From the NCBI GenBank assembly GCA_041685915.1, contig JAWLEV010000009.1:1-49266 (forward strand): DNA of 49,266 nt, written 5' to 3'. The position numbers were made by a program, and so were the translations under genes. Origin of the DNA: JAWLEV01 sp041685915. GTDB lineage: Bacteria; Chloroflexota; Anaerolineae; UBA1429. The notes under the pieces were generated by a model. It searched no databases. It worked only from the letters and a program-made list of their open reading frames with translations, and had not been told where the DNA came from. This document shows, one piece after another, positions 16,236-25,684 of this stretch (position 1 is the stretch's first letter; each line of letters starts with the position of its first letter).

Positions 16236-17468
16236 CTAGCCCTCCTCAAAGGATGTACTAACTTTTTCAAAAAACTCTTGCATAGACGTGCCAAATGTCT
16301 GCCACGTGTGCTTTCGAGCCTCCTCTATTGCTCGGGCATCTGTAGCAAGTTCCTCGTGCAATCGCTCAAGGCGATCGCTCAGAGATGTCAGATCATTAGC
16401 CACCTCCTGTTGGCGCCCCTCCAAGGTATTCAAACGCTGTTCCTGCACCGCCTCCCGCGCCGCCTGTTCCTCTACAATCTTTTCGCGATGCTCTACTTCG
16501 CGGGTCCAACGCTTATCGTTCTCACTCTTCCATTCGCGGAACTCTTGACGCAATTGCTCCTCAAAGATGCGCTGGAGCTGCCGCAGCTGATCCTGCTGCT
16601 GACTCACATTCTGAGCCAACTCCTGTATCTCGCGCATGAATCGGCGATTCTTCTCATTCTGATCGGTGAAATAACGCAGTTGATCGGCCCACACCTCGAT
16701 TTGGTGTTCATAGCCCTCCAGTTCACGCTCCCATTCGGTAAGCTTTTGGGCATTATCCCGGTTGGTACGCCTCTGTTTTTCCAGCCATTCTTCCTGCTGC
16801 TCCGTCAACTCTTGCCGCATACGCTGTAGGTCAGCAATTTGCTGTTCGAATTTGGGTAGGGTGTCTTCAAGGATATCCAGACGCGGCGGAAGCTTTTTCT
16901 GTGCTTCTTCCAATCCCTCCTGTCGGTCAGTAATCTTTTCCAGACCCATCCTGTTCTTGCTGATGGAATCCTCCAGTTTCCTCCTGGCCTCCTCCTCCCT
17001 GGAGAGGTTCCCGGCCACATCCTCGACCTTGTCATGCAAGCGCAGAAGAGCTTTGTGAAGCCTTTGCTCTTCCGTTTTACGGGCCGAGAGTGACTCCTCC
17101 AGAGGATCCAAACGCTCCAGCTCCTGTCTGATCTCCTGTAAGACGCGGACCTCCTGCTCGTGTTCCGCCTGGCGGTTGCTTAAGAACTCTGCATGACGCT
17201 TCTGTTGTTCCTGACGCAGATCGGACATCATCGATACAAGGTCATCGCGTGTATTCTGCAGGGCCTCCTCCACCTCGGGAATGCGCAAGAGCTGCCCCTG
17301 CAACTTGGCCAAGCGATCCTCCAGCATACTGATGCGCTTGGCCTGATCCTCCAACATGACCTGCTGTTCGTCGATTGTCTCGCGAAGCTCCGCAACGTTG
17401 GCTTTTTCCTTGCGCAGCTCCTCATCAAGCCAACTAACGTTGGGACCACTTTCGGCAACCGATGTCAT
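16236..17468 (-). CDS. Long coiled-coil protein of unknown function
   Basis: 410 residues from the ATG at 17468, with GAGGG seven bases upstream. From residue about 15 to 390 it is an almost unbroken heptad-like sequence rich in Glu, Gln, Arg and Leu, with short breaks around PPRLDILEDTLPKFE. There are no cysteines and no membrane segment or signal peptide. I recognise no family; SMC- or filament-like structural roles are possible, but no ATPase head is present. Its stop lies three bases before the selB start, and selB's GAGGAGG is inside its last codons. Confidence 0.8.
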   Translation of the reverse strand: MTSVAESGPNVSWLDEELRKEKANVAELRETIDEQQVMLEDQAKRISMLEDRLAKLQGQLLRIPEVEEALQNTRDDLVSMMSDLRQEQQKRHAEFLSNRQAEHEQEVRVLQEIRQELERLDPLEESLSARKTEEQRLHKALLRLHDKVEDVAGNLSREEEARRKLEDSISKNRMGLEKITDRQEGLEEAQKKLPPRLDILEDTLPKFEQQIADLQRMRQELTEQQEEWLEKQRRTNRDNAQKLTEWERELEGYEHQIEVWADQLRYFTDQNEKNRRFMREIQELAQNVSQQQDQLRQLQRIFEEQLRQEFREWKSENDKRWTREVEHREKIVEEQAAREAVQEQRLNTLEGRQQEVANDLTSLSDRLERLHEELATDARAIEEARKHTWQTFGTSMQEFFEKVSTSFEEG

Positions 17469-17548
17469 AGACCAGCCCTCTCTATCCTAACAACCAGATA
17501 ATGCTCAAACTTTTTCCATATATCGTGCACCCGGAAACACAGCTCCAA

Positions 17549-19081
17549 TCACGGTTCGATCAACACGACGGTACCCACCTCGGCCCAATCATACAGGAAC
17601 TCGGCATCAGGTATATCAAGCACAATACAACCATAAGAGCAAGCCGTCCCAAGCGCATCGCGCCATATCGTCGTTCCGCTACGAGTTTCTGGCAAGGCAT
17701 GGAAACCGTTTTGGGATCCTCCAGCATAATAGATACCCAGCCACAGGGGCATGTAGATATCCCATTTGGAAGCATAGGCCGTAGGTAACTTGTCCTGAAT
17801 CTCATAGCGTCCGGGTAGCGTCGGTGCACTGGCACGTCCCGTACAACAGACAAAAGAGCGAATCGCTTTATTATCCTCGTAAACCGTCACCAACTTTTCG
17901 GAAAGCTCCACTTCTATACGATCGGGCGGGACGAGGATATCCTCAACCTCCTGCAAACGGGCCTCAGCATCCTCCACATCAGGCACAAGCTCCATAGCCT
18001 TTTCGTAGGCCTCCACCGCCTCATCCCATACTTCTTCCTCTTGATGCTCGGTCCCTAAATTATAGTGGGATTTGGCTAACATGACTTTTACATCGCGGAA
18101 ATCCGGGTCCATTTCATACACATTTTTCAGCTTCTCGATGGCCAGGTCCCAATCCCTTTCCCAGTAGGCCTCCAAACCGGCCATATATCTGCCGAGACAC
18201 CGTCTCGTCTCTTGGAGATCATCATTTTCTGCATTGAGCCGAATGGCCTGATCCAAATCCATACAAGCCTGCTGGATATCGTTGTCCGCAATACGCTGCA
18301 GTCCACGATAATGATAGGCCTCCGCCAGTCGGTTGCGCGCCTCCTCACTTTGTGGATCCACAGCGCGAATGCGCCGCAAAGCCTCGATCATCTCATCCCA
18401 ATTCTCCCTGGTCCAGGCAACATCCACCTGAACCCAAAGCGATCGAGTACGTTGTTCGATGCTGGGTGTCGCGGTAGCATCGGGGACACGCGTCGGCAGC
18501 TCGAGGGCTTGAACCATCCGGTCTTCCTGACGAGCCCTGGATATACCCAGCCACACCAGGGCCACCACCCCAGCGACTATCACCAGGGACAAAAGAGGGG
18601 GACCGAACCGGCGCAAGGGAACAGTATCGATTCGGGGCATACGCAGATCACGAATCCACGCCTTGACCCGCTCAAAGGCGAATTTTACTCCCTCCACAGC
18701 CGTCTCGACAGCGTCATTCACGCCAGAGAAAGAGGACTCATCCTCGACACGCTCGTGAGACTCTGTCTCAGGTTCCTGATGAGCATCTCCCACTTTTTCC
18801 GCCAGCTCCTCCTCCACCCAACGGAGCCCCTTTTCGATACGTTCACTATGGGGAAGAATGATCCTGGCCTCCTGCAAAATGCGAAGACTCTCGCTTCTCT
18901 CTTCTGCCACCCAGGCCAGCCAAAGCCAGGCCTCCTCCGCATCGGGCGTGCTGCGTATTATAGTGCGAAAGATCTCCCTCGCCTCCGCATGCTTTCCCTG
19001 ATCAGCAAGAGCGATCCCCTCCTCGAGAGGTGACTTGGCCTTACGAGGCCCATCCCTATTCACAGAATTCTCACCCGACAT
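17549..19081 (-). CDS. Membrane-anchored TPR protein with C-terminal L,D-transpeptidase (YkuD) domain
   Basis: 510 residues from the ATG at 19081, which has GAGGAG nine bases upstream (the frame is open eight codons further). An N-terminal cytoplasmic TPR-like region (15-95) leads to a single membrane helix (about 160-181) and external TPR repeats (about 200-375). The C-terminal YkuD domain (about 385-510) has LVTVYEDNKAIRSF, His 461 in GFHALP, and ACSYGCIVL with Cys 485. The usual SHGC is SYGC here. Such enzymes make 3-3 crosslinks in peptidoglycan or attach proteins to it. Confidence 0.9.
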   Translation of the reverse strand: MSGENSVNRDGPRKAKSPLEEGIALADQGKHAEAREIFRTIIRSTPDAEEAWLWLAWVAEERSESLRILQEARIILPHSERIEKGLRWVEEELAEKVGDAHQEPETESHERVEDESSFSGVNDAVETAVEGVKFAFERVKAWIRDLRMPRIDTVPLRRFGPPLLSLVIVAGVVALVWLGISRARQEDRMVQALELPTRVPDATATPSIEQRTRSLWVQVDVAWTRENWDEMIEALRRIRAVDPQSEEARNRLAEAYHYRGLQRIADNDIQQACMDLDQAIRLNAENDDLQETRRCLGRYMAGLEAYWERDWDLAIEKLKNVYEMDPDFRDVKVMLAKSHYNLGTEHQEEEVWDEAVEAYEKAMELVPDVEDAEARLQEVEDILVPPDRIEVELSEKLVTVYEDNKAIRSFVCCTGRASAPTLPGRYEIQDKLPTAYASKWDIYMPLWLGIYYAGGSQNGFHALPETRSGTTIWRDALGTACSYGCIVLDIPDAEFLYDWAEVGTVVLIEP

Positions 19082-19248
19082 CGACAAATTCTCCTCACAC
19101 CCCATGCAGTGTGATGAAATCTCCTACAGTACCCCGAATTCAATGCCAAACTTTTTTCCCAGCCGACAAATCCATTATAGCATCAAGATTCCGTCCTCGC
19201 AACGCCAGGGAAAAAACCGCCATCCACACACCGCTGGAGGCCGCAACC

Positions 19249-19734
19249 TCAAAGGTGTCGAACCTCGGCTTTTTCCGTTTCCGTGTCATACAACGCAAAA
19301 CTATGCGTCCCAAAGCGTCCCATCACCTCCCCAGGATTCAAAAGCAGCGTCTCCCCTATCGTGGTCTGCTCTTCCTCGTGAGAATGACCGCAGCAAACCA
19401 GATCATATCGCCCGCTCCCAGCCAGGGCTCTGGCAATCTGGGGATAGTGAGTTATGGCCATGGAACGATCCCCCAGAACTATCTCGCCAAAAATGCCATG
19501 TATGGTGACATCTCCATCTTCAGAGACGCTCTCGGTGATGGTCACCTTGTCCCCATCGTTATTCCCCCACACCAGGTGGATGGGACCATCAAAGCCTCCC
19601 TCAATGGCCGTCATGGTAAAAGGCGCACACAGATCACCGAGGCAAAGCAAAACATCACAATCGCTCAACTTCTTCAGAATATCATTCAGCGCCCATATAT
19701 TATCATGAATATCCGAGATGACCCCTACAAGCAT
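19249..19734 (-). CDS. YfcE/MJ0936-type metallophosphoesterase
   Basis: 161 residues from the ATG at 19734, preceded by GGGGGA. The calcineurin-like set is complete: DIHDN (Asp and His near residues 8-10), CLGDLC, VWGNND, ITHYP and CCGHSHEE. The family hydrolyses phosphodiesters with Mn or similar metals; YfcE-type enzymes act on model substrates and their natural ones are often unknown. A promoter lies about 40 bases upstream. The gene precedes the L,D-transpeptidase gene by about 170 bases on the same strand. Confidence 0.9.
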   Translation of the reverse strand: MLVGVISDIHDNIWALNDILKKLSDCDVLLCLGDLCAPFTMTAIEGGFDGPIHLVWGNNDGDKVTITESVSEDGDVTIHGIFGEIVLGDRSMAITHYPQIARALAGSGRYDLVCCGHSHEEEQTTIGETLLLNPGEVMGRFGTHSFALYDTETEKAEVRHL

Positions 19735-19772
19735 CCTGTCCCCCCAAAATACCAATAACGATAGTGCGAATG

Positions 19773-19802
19773 ATTCTAGCACGGCTGCGCCACCGCGTCT
19801 AA
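19773..19802 (-). promoter_or_regulatory. Probable promoter of the metallophosphoesterase gene
   Basis: On the minus strand TTAGAC (19802-19797), 18 bases, TAGAAT (19778-19773). Confidence 0.5.
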
Positions 19803-19871
19803 CCCGCAGCAAAAGTGTGTGCAGGATCTGAAAGAAACTCGGCAGAAACGAGGGAATAGCCGCCGGACGAG

Positions 19872-19900
19872 TTGACGCAGCAAGGAATTGACTGTAAGAT
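19872..19900 (+). promoter_or_regulatory. Probable promoter of metG
   Basis: TTGACG (19872-19877), 17 bases, TAAGAT (19895-19900). If used, the metG leader is about 250 bases long. Confidence 0.5.
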
Positions 19901-19906
19901 TAGAAT

Positions 19907-20160
19907 GCTTAGATAAGGTATTTTTTCACATAAGACGGCTCAAAAGCGACGCCGCGGAGAAAAAAGGATCGTGACTGACGATATCCTCTATAAAAATCCC
20001 ATTGGTGCATCCAGATTCCCCACTACCCCACAGCGCTACCGCGCTGCCAAGGGCCACATGGGGAGCCTCTCCCCTCTTTCCTGAACTGCTTCCACACTCA
20101 GTGTCAGCTGATCTTTTCATCTGTCTGGTTGATATCTAGATCATATTGTTAAGGAGCATC
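19907..20160 (+). other. Long metG leader with hairpins
   Basis: The 426 bases between the two start codons at 19734 and 20161 hold no supported gene. Apart from the divergent promoters, the putative metG leader contains two hairpin candidates: CAGCGC-TACC-GCGCTG near 20030-20045 and GGGGAG-CCT-CTCCCC near 20065-20080, the latter followed by TCTTTCC. I found no T-box consensus (TGGNACCGCG) and no SAM-riboswitch signature. Leader-mediated control is inference. Confidence 0.4.
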
Positions 20161-21900
20161 ATGAATGAAAGAATCCTCGTTGGCGTCGCTTGGCCCTATG
20201 CCAATTCCGACCTGCATCTTGGACAACTGGCGGGGGCCTATATTCCCCCCGACATCTTTGCCCGCTATCATCGCCTGCGCGGTAACGACGTGCTCATGGT
20301 CTCGGGCTCCGATACCCACGGGACGCCCATCACCATCAGGGCAGAGGAAGAAGGCATCACGCCAGAAGAGGTAGTGGAGCGCTACCACAAGAGTTTTATC
20401 GAGTCCTTTCAGGGGCTGGGGATCTCTTTCGATCTCTTTACCCACACAGACACGGAAAATCACTGGGAAGTCACCACAGAGATCTTCACACGTCTCTTGG
20501 GCAAAGGCTACATCTTCAAAGAGGAGATGGAATCCTTTTTCTGTCCCCACTGCGAGCGCTACCTGGCTGATCGCTATGTGGAGGGAACCTGCCCTTTTTG
20601 CGATTTTGAGGAGGCGCGAGGAGACCAGTGCGATAATTGCGGGAGGCCCCTCGACGCTTTAGAATTGATAGAGCCCCGTTGCAAGTTCTGTGGTCACACG
20701 CCAGAGATCCGGGAGACCGAACACTTTTTTCTCGACCTACCCCAGTTCAACGAGGCCCTCAAGGAATGGATGGCTGATAAGGATCACTGGCGCAGCAATG
20801 TGCTCAATTTCACCAAGAACCTTTTGGACCAGGGGCTGCATCCTCGGGCGATCAGCCGTGACATCGAATGGGGCATCCCCGTGCCAGTGGAAGGTTACTC
20901 CCACAAACGCATCTATGTGTGGTTTGATGCCGTCATAGGCTATTATGCCGCAAGCATCGAGTGGGCCAAGAACCGAAGCACACCGGAGCTCTGGCATGAG
21001 TGGTGGGATCTGGACAAGGACTGCAGGAGCTACTACTTTGTGGGGAAGGATAACATCTTTTTCCATACCCTTATCTGGCCTGCCATGCTGATGGGCTATG
21101 GCGACCGCCAGTTGCCCTATGACGTGCCGGCCAACGAGTACCTCACACTGGAGGGGCGCAAGATATCCTCCAGCAGGAACTGGGCCATCTGGGCGCCCGA
21201 TTACCTCTCGCGCTACGACCCAGATCCTCTGCGATACTATTTGACGGTGCATGCCCCGCAGACTTCTGATGCTAATTTCTCATGGCAAGAGTTCCTGGAC
21301 CGCAACAACAACGAGCTTGTGGGCACCTGGGGTAATCTGGCACACCGCATGCTGACCTTTGCCTTTCGTAACTTTGATGCAAAAGTACCCACACCCGGCG
21401 AACTGGAGGAGACGGATCACGATATAATGGACAGGGTGGCAGACGCTTTCGAGAGCGTGGGGCAAGATATCGACGCCTGCCGCTTCCGCTCGGCGATCGA
21501 TGAGGCCATGGCGGCGGCACGGGAGGCCAACAGATATCTGGAAGAGGTAGCCCCCTGGAAACACCTCAAGGAGAATGAGGAACGCGCGGCCACGGCCACC
21601 TTTGTCGCCCTGACTGTCATCGACTCGCTGAAGGTACTTTTCTCTCCCTTTTTGCCCTTTTCCTCGCAGCGGCTTCACGAATACCTGGGGTACGATACCG
21701 ATCTATTCGGCGAGCAGTACGTGGAGACGTTCCAGGAGCAAAATCGCGAGCACACGGGGCTCTGCTATCGCTACGATTACGATGGCGACCTCTGGACCCC
21801 GAGCCAACTGCAACCGCGACAAAAACTATCCCGACCCAGCCCCCTCTTTGAGAAACTGGACGAAGAGATTGTGGAGCAAGAACTGGCGCGCCTGGGATGA
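20161..21900 (+). CDS. metG: Methionyl-tRNA synthetase
   Basis: 579 residues from the ATG at 20161 (AAGGAG four bases upstream; the longer frame uses a TTG). The HIGH motif is HLGQ at 19-22 in SDLHLGQLAGAY. The zinc insert carries four CxxC-type pairs (CPHC, CPFC, CDNC, CKFC). The KMSKS loop reads GRKISSSRNW. The anticodon-binding helix bundle ends the protein and no C-terminal EMAP/Trbp111-like domain is present. It charges tRNA-Met in the cytoplasm. A terminator follows. Confidence 0.95.
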   Translation: MNERILVGVAWPYANSDLHLGQLAGAYIPPDIFARYHRLRGNDVLMVSGSDTHGTPITIRAEEEGITPEEVVERYHKSFIESFQGLGISFDLFTHTDTENHWEVTTEIFTRLLGKGYIFKEEMESFFCPHCERYLADRYVEGTCPFCDFEEARGDQCDNCGRPLDALELIEPRCKFCGHTPEIRETEHFFLDLPQFNEALKEWMADKDHWRSNVLNFTKNLLDQGLHPRAISRDIEWGIPVPVEGYSHKRIYVWFDAVIGYYAASIEWAKNRSTPELWHEWWDLDKDCRSYYFVGKDNIFFHTLIWPAMLMGYGDRQLPYDVPANEYLTLEGRKISSSRNWAIWAPDYLSRYDPDPLRYYLTVHAPQTSDANFSWQEFLDRNNNELVGTWGNLAHRMLTFAFRNFDAKVPTPGELEETDHDIMDRVADAFESVGQDIDACRFRSAIDEAMAAAREANRYLEEVAPWKHLKENEERAATATFVALTVIDSLKVLFSPFLPFSSQRLHEYLGYDTDLFGEQYVETFQEQNREHTGLCYRYDYDGDLWTPSQLQPRQKLSRPSPLFEKLDEEIVEQELARLG

Positions 21901-21921
21901 GGCGAGAGAACGAATAAAGTG

Positions 21922-21962
21922 GGGCACAATTCGACCTTCAACATGTCGGATTGTGCCCTTTT
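21922..21962 (+). terminator. Intrinsic terminator after metG
   Basis: GGGCACAATTCGAC (21922-21935) pairs with GTCGGATTGTGCCC (21945-21958), one G-T pair, then TTTT. Confidence 0.85.
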
Positions 21963-22003
21963 GCTAGCCAGATTGAACGGTATAGGTAGCCGAGCACACG
22001 AAA

Positions 22004-23512
22004 ATGTCCCTCTACGAAAGCAAAGCGTCAAATCCAAAGGTGACAAAGGGCACACTCATCGTCATCCTGCTCGTTTACATCCTCTTGGGCACTCTCTACG
22101 CCACCCGTACGCCAGCCTGGCAGGCGCCGGACGAGCCGGCTCATTATAATTATGTAAAATTTATCGCCGAGACGGGGCGACTCCCCGAATTGCGTCCCGG
22201 AGATTATCCCGCCGCGTATCTGGAAGAGATCAAGGCGCAAGGTTTTCCTCCCGCCATGTCCATCGATTCCCTGCGATATGAATCCCACCAGCCCCCCCTC
22301 TACTATATCATGGCCGCCGTCGTCTATCGGATATCACATGCCTTGGGCAATCCCCCTATGCCCCTGCTCCTCCGACTTTTTTCCCTGGCTCTCGGGGTCT
22401 TTGGCCTGATAGCGAACCATCGACTGACGCGGGCAGCGTTCCCCGAGCGCCCTCTCCTGGCCCTGAGCACGACGACCTTTGCCGCCCTGCTGCCCATGCA
22501 CGTGGCCGTGACGGCCGCCGTGAACAACGACGTGTTGGCCGGACTGATATTGAACGTACTCGTATGGGCTCTGATCCTTATCCAGCGGAGAGGATGGACC
22601 ATACCGGAAAGCCTCAAGATTGGCGCCCTGCTGGGCCTGGCCTTCCTGACCAAAATGCAGGCCTATATCGCTTTCGGTCTCGTCGCCCTCACTCTCGTAT
22701 GGGACGCATGTCAAGTGGAAAAAAAGGAGGCCCTACCTTTCGAAAGGGCGCTGAGGTATGCTGGCGTAGTATATGGTACGGCACTGCTTATGGGGCTGCC
22801 CTGGCTGATTCGCAACGTCGCATTGTATGGCCCTGGCGATCCCCTGGGAATGATACGACACGACCAAGTGGTGGTTGGTCAGCTTACTACAGCACAATAT
22901 CTGGAGCAAAAGAATCTTTGGGGCCTGCTGCGCGCCTTTGGGACCACCAGCTTTCAGAGCTTTTGGGGGCAATTTGGCTGGATGGGCGTCGTCCTCCATC
23001 CTCGCATCTATAAAGCACTGGCCCTGCTCAGCGGCATGGTCGCCCTCGGGCTCGGACATCTTTTCATCTCCCGGTATTCCTCCACCACTCACCTCTCATC
23101 CCACATCAGACGCAGTACCTTTCTTTTCATAGCATGGGCCGCGCTGACAACTCTGAGCTATATCTGGTACAACACGAAATATGTGCAGCATCAGGGGCGG
23201 TACCTGTTTCCCGCCCTGGTCCCCTGGGGCGTCGCCTTTACCCTTGGGCTATATCAAGTATTGCACGACGCGTCACGGCTCGTGCGCGCCCTCCTCGCGG
23301 CAGGAATCATCGTACTTTTATTGCACGGCGCCTTTGTGGGCGACCTGAAAGGCTTTGGTATCGCCCTCCTCATCGCAGCACTCATCGCCACTTTTGCGGG
23401 GCAGTGGTTGGAGAAACGCCGCCCAGGAGCCAGTTTTGCTCTTCTCTATGGCGCACTGGCCACGCTTAATCTGATCTGCGTTTACAACTACATCGTGTCC
23501 CTGCTACACTGA
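22004..23512 (+). CDS. GT39/DUF2142-type polytopic membrane glycosyltransferase
   Basis: 502 residues with about 11 hydrophobic segments. The first large loop carries APDEPAHYNYVKFIAETGRL (about 38-57), the acidic motif of GT-C enzymes of the PMT/ArnT/DUF2142 group. The loop also holds SLRYESHQPPLYYIM. Such enzymes transfer sugars from polyprenyl-phosphate donors outside the membrane. Acceptor and donor are unknown. No strong Shine-Dalgarno is seen before the ATG. The gene lies between two terminators, so it is probably transcribed alone, but I could not find a convincing promoter. Confidence 0.85.
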   Translation: MSLYESKASNPKVTKGTLIVILLVYILLGTLYATRTPAWQAPDEPAHYNYVKFIAETGRLPELRPGDYPAAYLEEIKAQGFPPAMSIDSLRYESHQPPLYYIMAAVVYRISHALGNPPMPLLLRLFSLALGVFGLIANHRLTRAAFPERPLLALSTTTFAALLPMHVAVTAAVNNDVLAGLILNVLVWALILIQRRGWTIPESLKIGALLGLAFLTKMQAYIAFGLVALTLVWDACQVEKKEALPFERALRYAGVVYGTALLMGLPWLIRNVALYGPGDPLGMIRHDQVVVGQLTTAQYLEQKNLWGLLRAFGTTSFQSFWGQFGWMGVVLHPRIYKALALLSGMVALGLGHLFISRYSSTTHLSSHIRRSTFLFIAWAALTTLSYIWYNTKYVQHQGRYLFPALVPWGVAFTLGLYQVLHDASRLVRALLAAGIIVLLLHGAFVGDLKGFGIALLIAALIATFAGQWLEKRRPGASFALLYGALATLNLICVYNYIVSLLH

Positions 23513-23543
23513 CTCAGAGATCCTAACCTATCTCTCCTGAAAG

Positions 23544-23573
23544 CAGAAACCCCCTCTTTCGAGGGGGTTTCTG
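23544..23573. terminator. Bidirectional hairpin between the GT39-type gene and groEL
   Basis: CAGAAACCCCCTC pairs perfectly with GAGGGGGTTTCTG over 13 bases with loop TTTC. The T residues lie in the 3' arm. It separates two convergent genes. Confidence 0.75.
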
Positions 23574-23590
23574 TAAATGCGCCTTGATTT

Positions 23591-25222
23591 CTAGTACATG
23601 CCCCCTTCACCTGCCGGCATGGCCGGTTCAGGCTCGGGGATGTCGGTGATGAGGGCCTCGGTGCTCAGGATCATGGCCGCGATGGAGGCCGCGTTCTCCA
23701 CGGCCGAACGGGTCACTTTGCAGGGATCGATGATGCCCGCCTCGAACATGGAGACATATTCGTTGCGCATGATATCGTAGGCGACAGAGTCATCGCCTGT
23801 CTCCTCATGTTGACGACGGATATCGGCAATCACAACAGCACCGTCCATGCCCGCATTTTCCACAATACCACGCAGTGGCGCCGCCAATGCTCGCCGTACA
23901 ATTTCGACGCCCGTATTCTCGTCGGCGAATTCCAGTTCCAGATCGTCCAGGGCAGAGATGGCGTTGACCAGAGTCACGCCGCCGCCGGCCACGATGCCTT
24001 CCTCAACCGCTGCACGGGTGGCCGAGAGGGCATCCTCCACGCGGTGCTTTTTCTCGTCCAGCTCCACCTCGGTGGCCGCACCCACACGGATGACGGCTAC
24101 ACCACCGGAGAGCTTGGCCAGACGCTCCTGCAGCTTCTCGCGATCATAATCAGAGGTCGTCGTCTCGATCTGCCCCCTGATCTGATCGATGCGCCCCTGA
24201 ATCTCCGCCTCCGCGCCCTCGCCTTCCACGATGGTCGTGTCGTCCTTGGTCACCACGATGCGGCGCGCGCGTCCCAGATCAGAGATCTGTGCCGTTTCAA
24301 GCTGACGCCCCATCTCCTCGGTGATCACCTGACCACCGGTCAGGATGGCGATGTCCCGCAGCATCTCCTTGCGACGATCGCCAAAGGCCGGCGCCTTGAC
24401 CGCCACCACGTTCATCACACCACGCAGCTTGTTCAGCACCAGGGTGGCCAGGGCTTCGCCCTCCACATCCTCGGCCACAACCAGCAGATTGCGGGTCCCG
24501 GCGCGATTAAGCTTCTCCAAGACGGGTACCAGGTCCTGAGCCACGGATACCTTGTCATCGTGGATGAGCACATAGACATCCTCGAGAACCGCCTCACCCG
24601 ATTCGGGATTGGTCACGAAATAGGGCGAGATGTACCCGCGATCGAACTGCATACCTTCCACAAACTCGGTCTCGAACTCCAACCCGCGGGACTCTTCGAC
24701 GGTGATGACGCCGTCCTTGCCCACCCGGTCCATGACGTCGGCGATCAGTTCGCCGATCTCGGGATCGGCAGCCGAGATGGAGGCCACGTTAGCCACATCG
24801 TCGTGGGTATCCACGGGGCGTGCGGAATCCACGATAGCCTGAACCACGACTTCAGAGGCCGCCTCTATGCCCCGCTTGAGGAGCATGGCGTTGGCTCCCG
24901 CCGCCACGTTCTTCAGGCCCTCGTTCACGATGGCCTGGGCCAGGACCGTGGCCGTCGTCGTGCCGTCACCGGCCACGTCATTAGTCTTGGTCGCCGCTTC
25001 CTTTAGAAGCTGAGCCCCCATATTCTCAAAAGGATCTTCCAACTCGATCTCTTTGGCCACCGTCACACCATCATGGGTGATGTTAGGCGCGCCCCATTTC
25101 TTGTCCAAGGCCACGTTGCGTCCCTTGGGTCCCAGGGTGGATCCCACCGCTTCAGCGAGCTTGTCCATACCTTTCTTCAGCGAGGCCCTTGCCTCTTCAG
25201 AAAACCGCAACTGTTTTGCCAT
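23591..25222 (-). CDS. groL: Chaperonin GroEL
   Basis: 543 residues, family length. Opening AKQLRFSEEARASLKKGMDK; ATP site TLGPKGRNVAL and NDVAGDGTTTATVLA (with the catalytic Asp); AAVEEGIVAGGGVTL near residue 405. The tail is short and ends PAGEGGMY, extending the usual GGM by one Tyr. With GroES it folds client proteins in the cytoplasm. It lies 30 bases downstream of groES and is under CIRCE control. Confidence 0.98.
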   Translation of the reverse strand: MAKQLRFSEEARASLKKGMDKLAEAVGSTLGPKGRNVALDKKWGAPNITHDGVTVAKEIELEDPFENMGAQLLKEAATKTNDVAGDGTTTATVLAQAIVNEGLKNVAAGANAMLLKRGIEAASEVVVQAIVDSARPVDTHDDVANVASISAADPEIGELIADVMDRVGKDGVITVEESRGLEFETEFVEGMQFDRGYISPYFVTNPESGEAVLEDVYVLIHDDKVSVAQDLVPVLEKLNRAGTRNLLVVAEDVEGEALATLVLNKLRGVMNVVAVKAPAFGDRRKEMLRDIAILTGGQVITEEMGRQLETAQISDLGRARRIVVTKDDTTIVEGEGAEAEIQGRIDQIRGQIETTTSDYDREKLQERLAKLSGGVAVIRVGAATEVELDEKKHRVEDALSATRAAVEEGIVAGGGVTLVNAISALDDLELEFADENTGVEIVRRALAAPLRGIVENAGMDGAVVIADIRRQHEETGDDSVAYDIMRNEYVSMFEAGIIDPCKVTRSAVENAASIAAMILSTEALITDIPEPEPAMPAGEGGMY

Positions 25223-25252
25223 TTCACCATTCCTCCAAAAATGATACGCCGG

Positions 25253-25555
25253 TTACTCTTCAACAACCGCCAGAATATCGCTTTCCCTGAGAATCAGAAC
25301 CTCGACATCCTCATCCAGCTTGAGCTCCGTGCCTGCATATTTGGCAAAGAGCACCACGTCATCAACCTCCACCTCCATGGGAATGACGTTTCCCGACTCA
25401 TCCCTCCTGCCAGATCCTACGGCCAGGATCTTGCCCTTTTGCGGTTTTTCCTTGGCCGTGTCCGGCAGGACGATGCCACCTGCCGTCATCTCCTCGCTCT
25501 CGAGGGGCTGCACAACCACCCGATCCGCCAACGGTTTCAGATTCACGTTCTCCAT
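25253..25555 (-). CDS. groS: Co-chaperonin GroES
   Basis: 100 residues from the ATG at 25555, which has AAGGAGG eleven bases upstream. Typical pattern: LKPLADRVVVQPLESEE, mobile loop MTAGGIVLPDTAKEKPQKG, VDDVVLFAKYAGTEL and ILRESDILAVVEE. Caps GroEL. First gene of the operon, behind a promoter with a CIRCE operator. Confidence 0.97.
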   Translation of the reverse strand: MENVNLKPLADRVVVQPLESEEMTAGGIVLPDTAKEKPQKGKILAVGSGRRDESGNVIPMEVEVDDVVLFAKYAGTELKLDEDVEVLILRESDILAVVEE

Positions 25556-25684
25556 CGCTAACTTGACCTCCTTAGATAGATTTGACGTACAGAGAGAGGG
25601 CCCTGCCATATCTCAGACACCTGCCCTCCCAAAATACCTCCCCATCGAACACTTTTCATAGAGATACCACTTATGCGCGCACAT

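Noticed and set aside
20030..20060. Possible T-box riboswitch because of CTACCGCG before metG
   Set aside because: The T-box core TGGNACCGCG is not matched and the bases belong to a simple CAGCGC/GCGCTG hairpin.
19926..20120. 64-codon minus-strand open frame in the metG leader
   Set aside because: No ribosome site or promoter, low-complexity Ser/Gly composition and no recognisable family.
23807..25006. 399-codon plus-strand open frame inside groEL
   Set aside because: It is antisense to the well-supported groEL. Long shadow frames are common opposite GC-biased codons.
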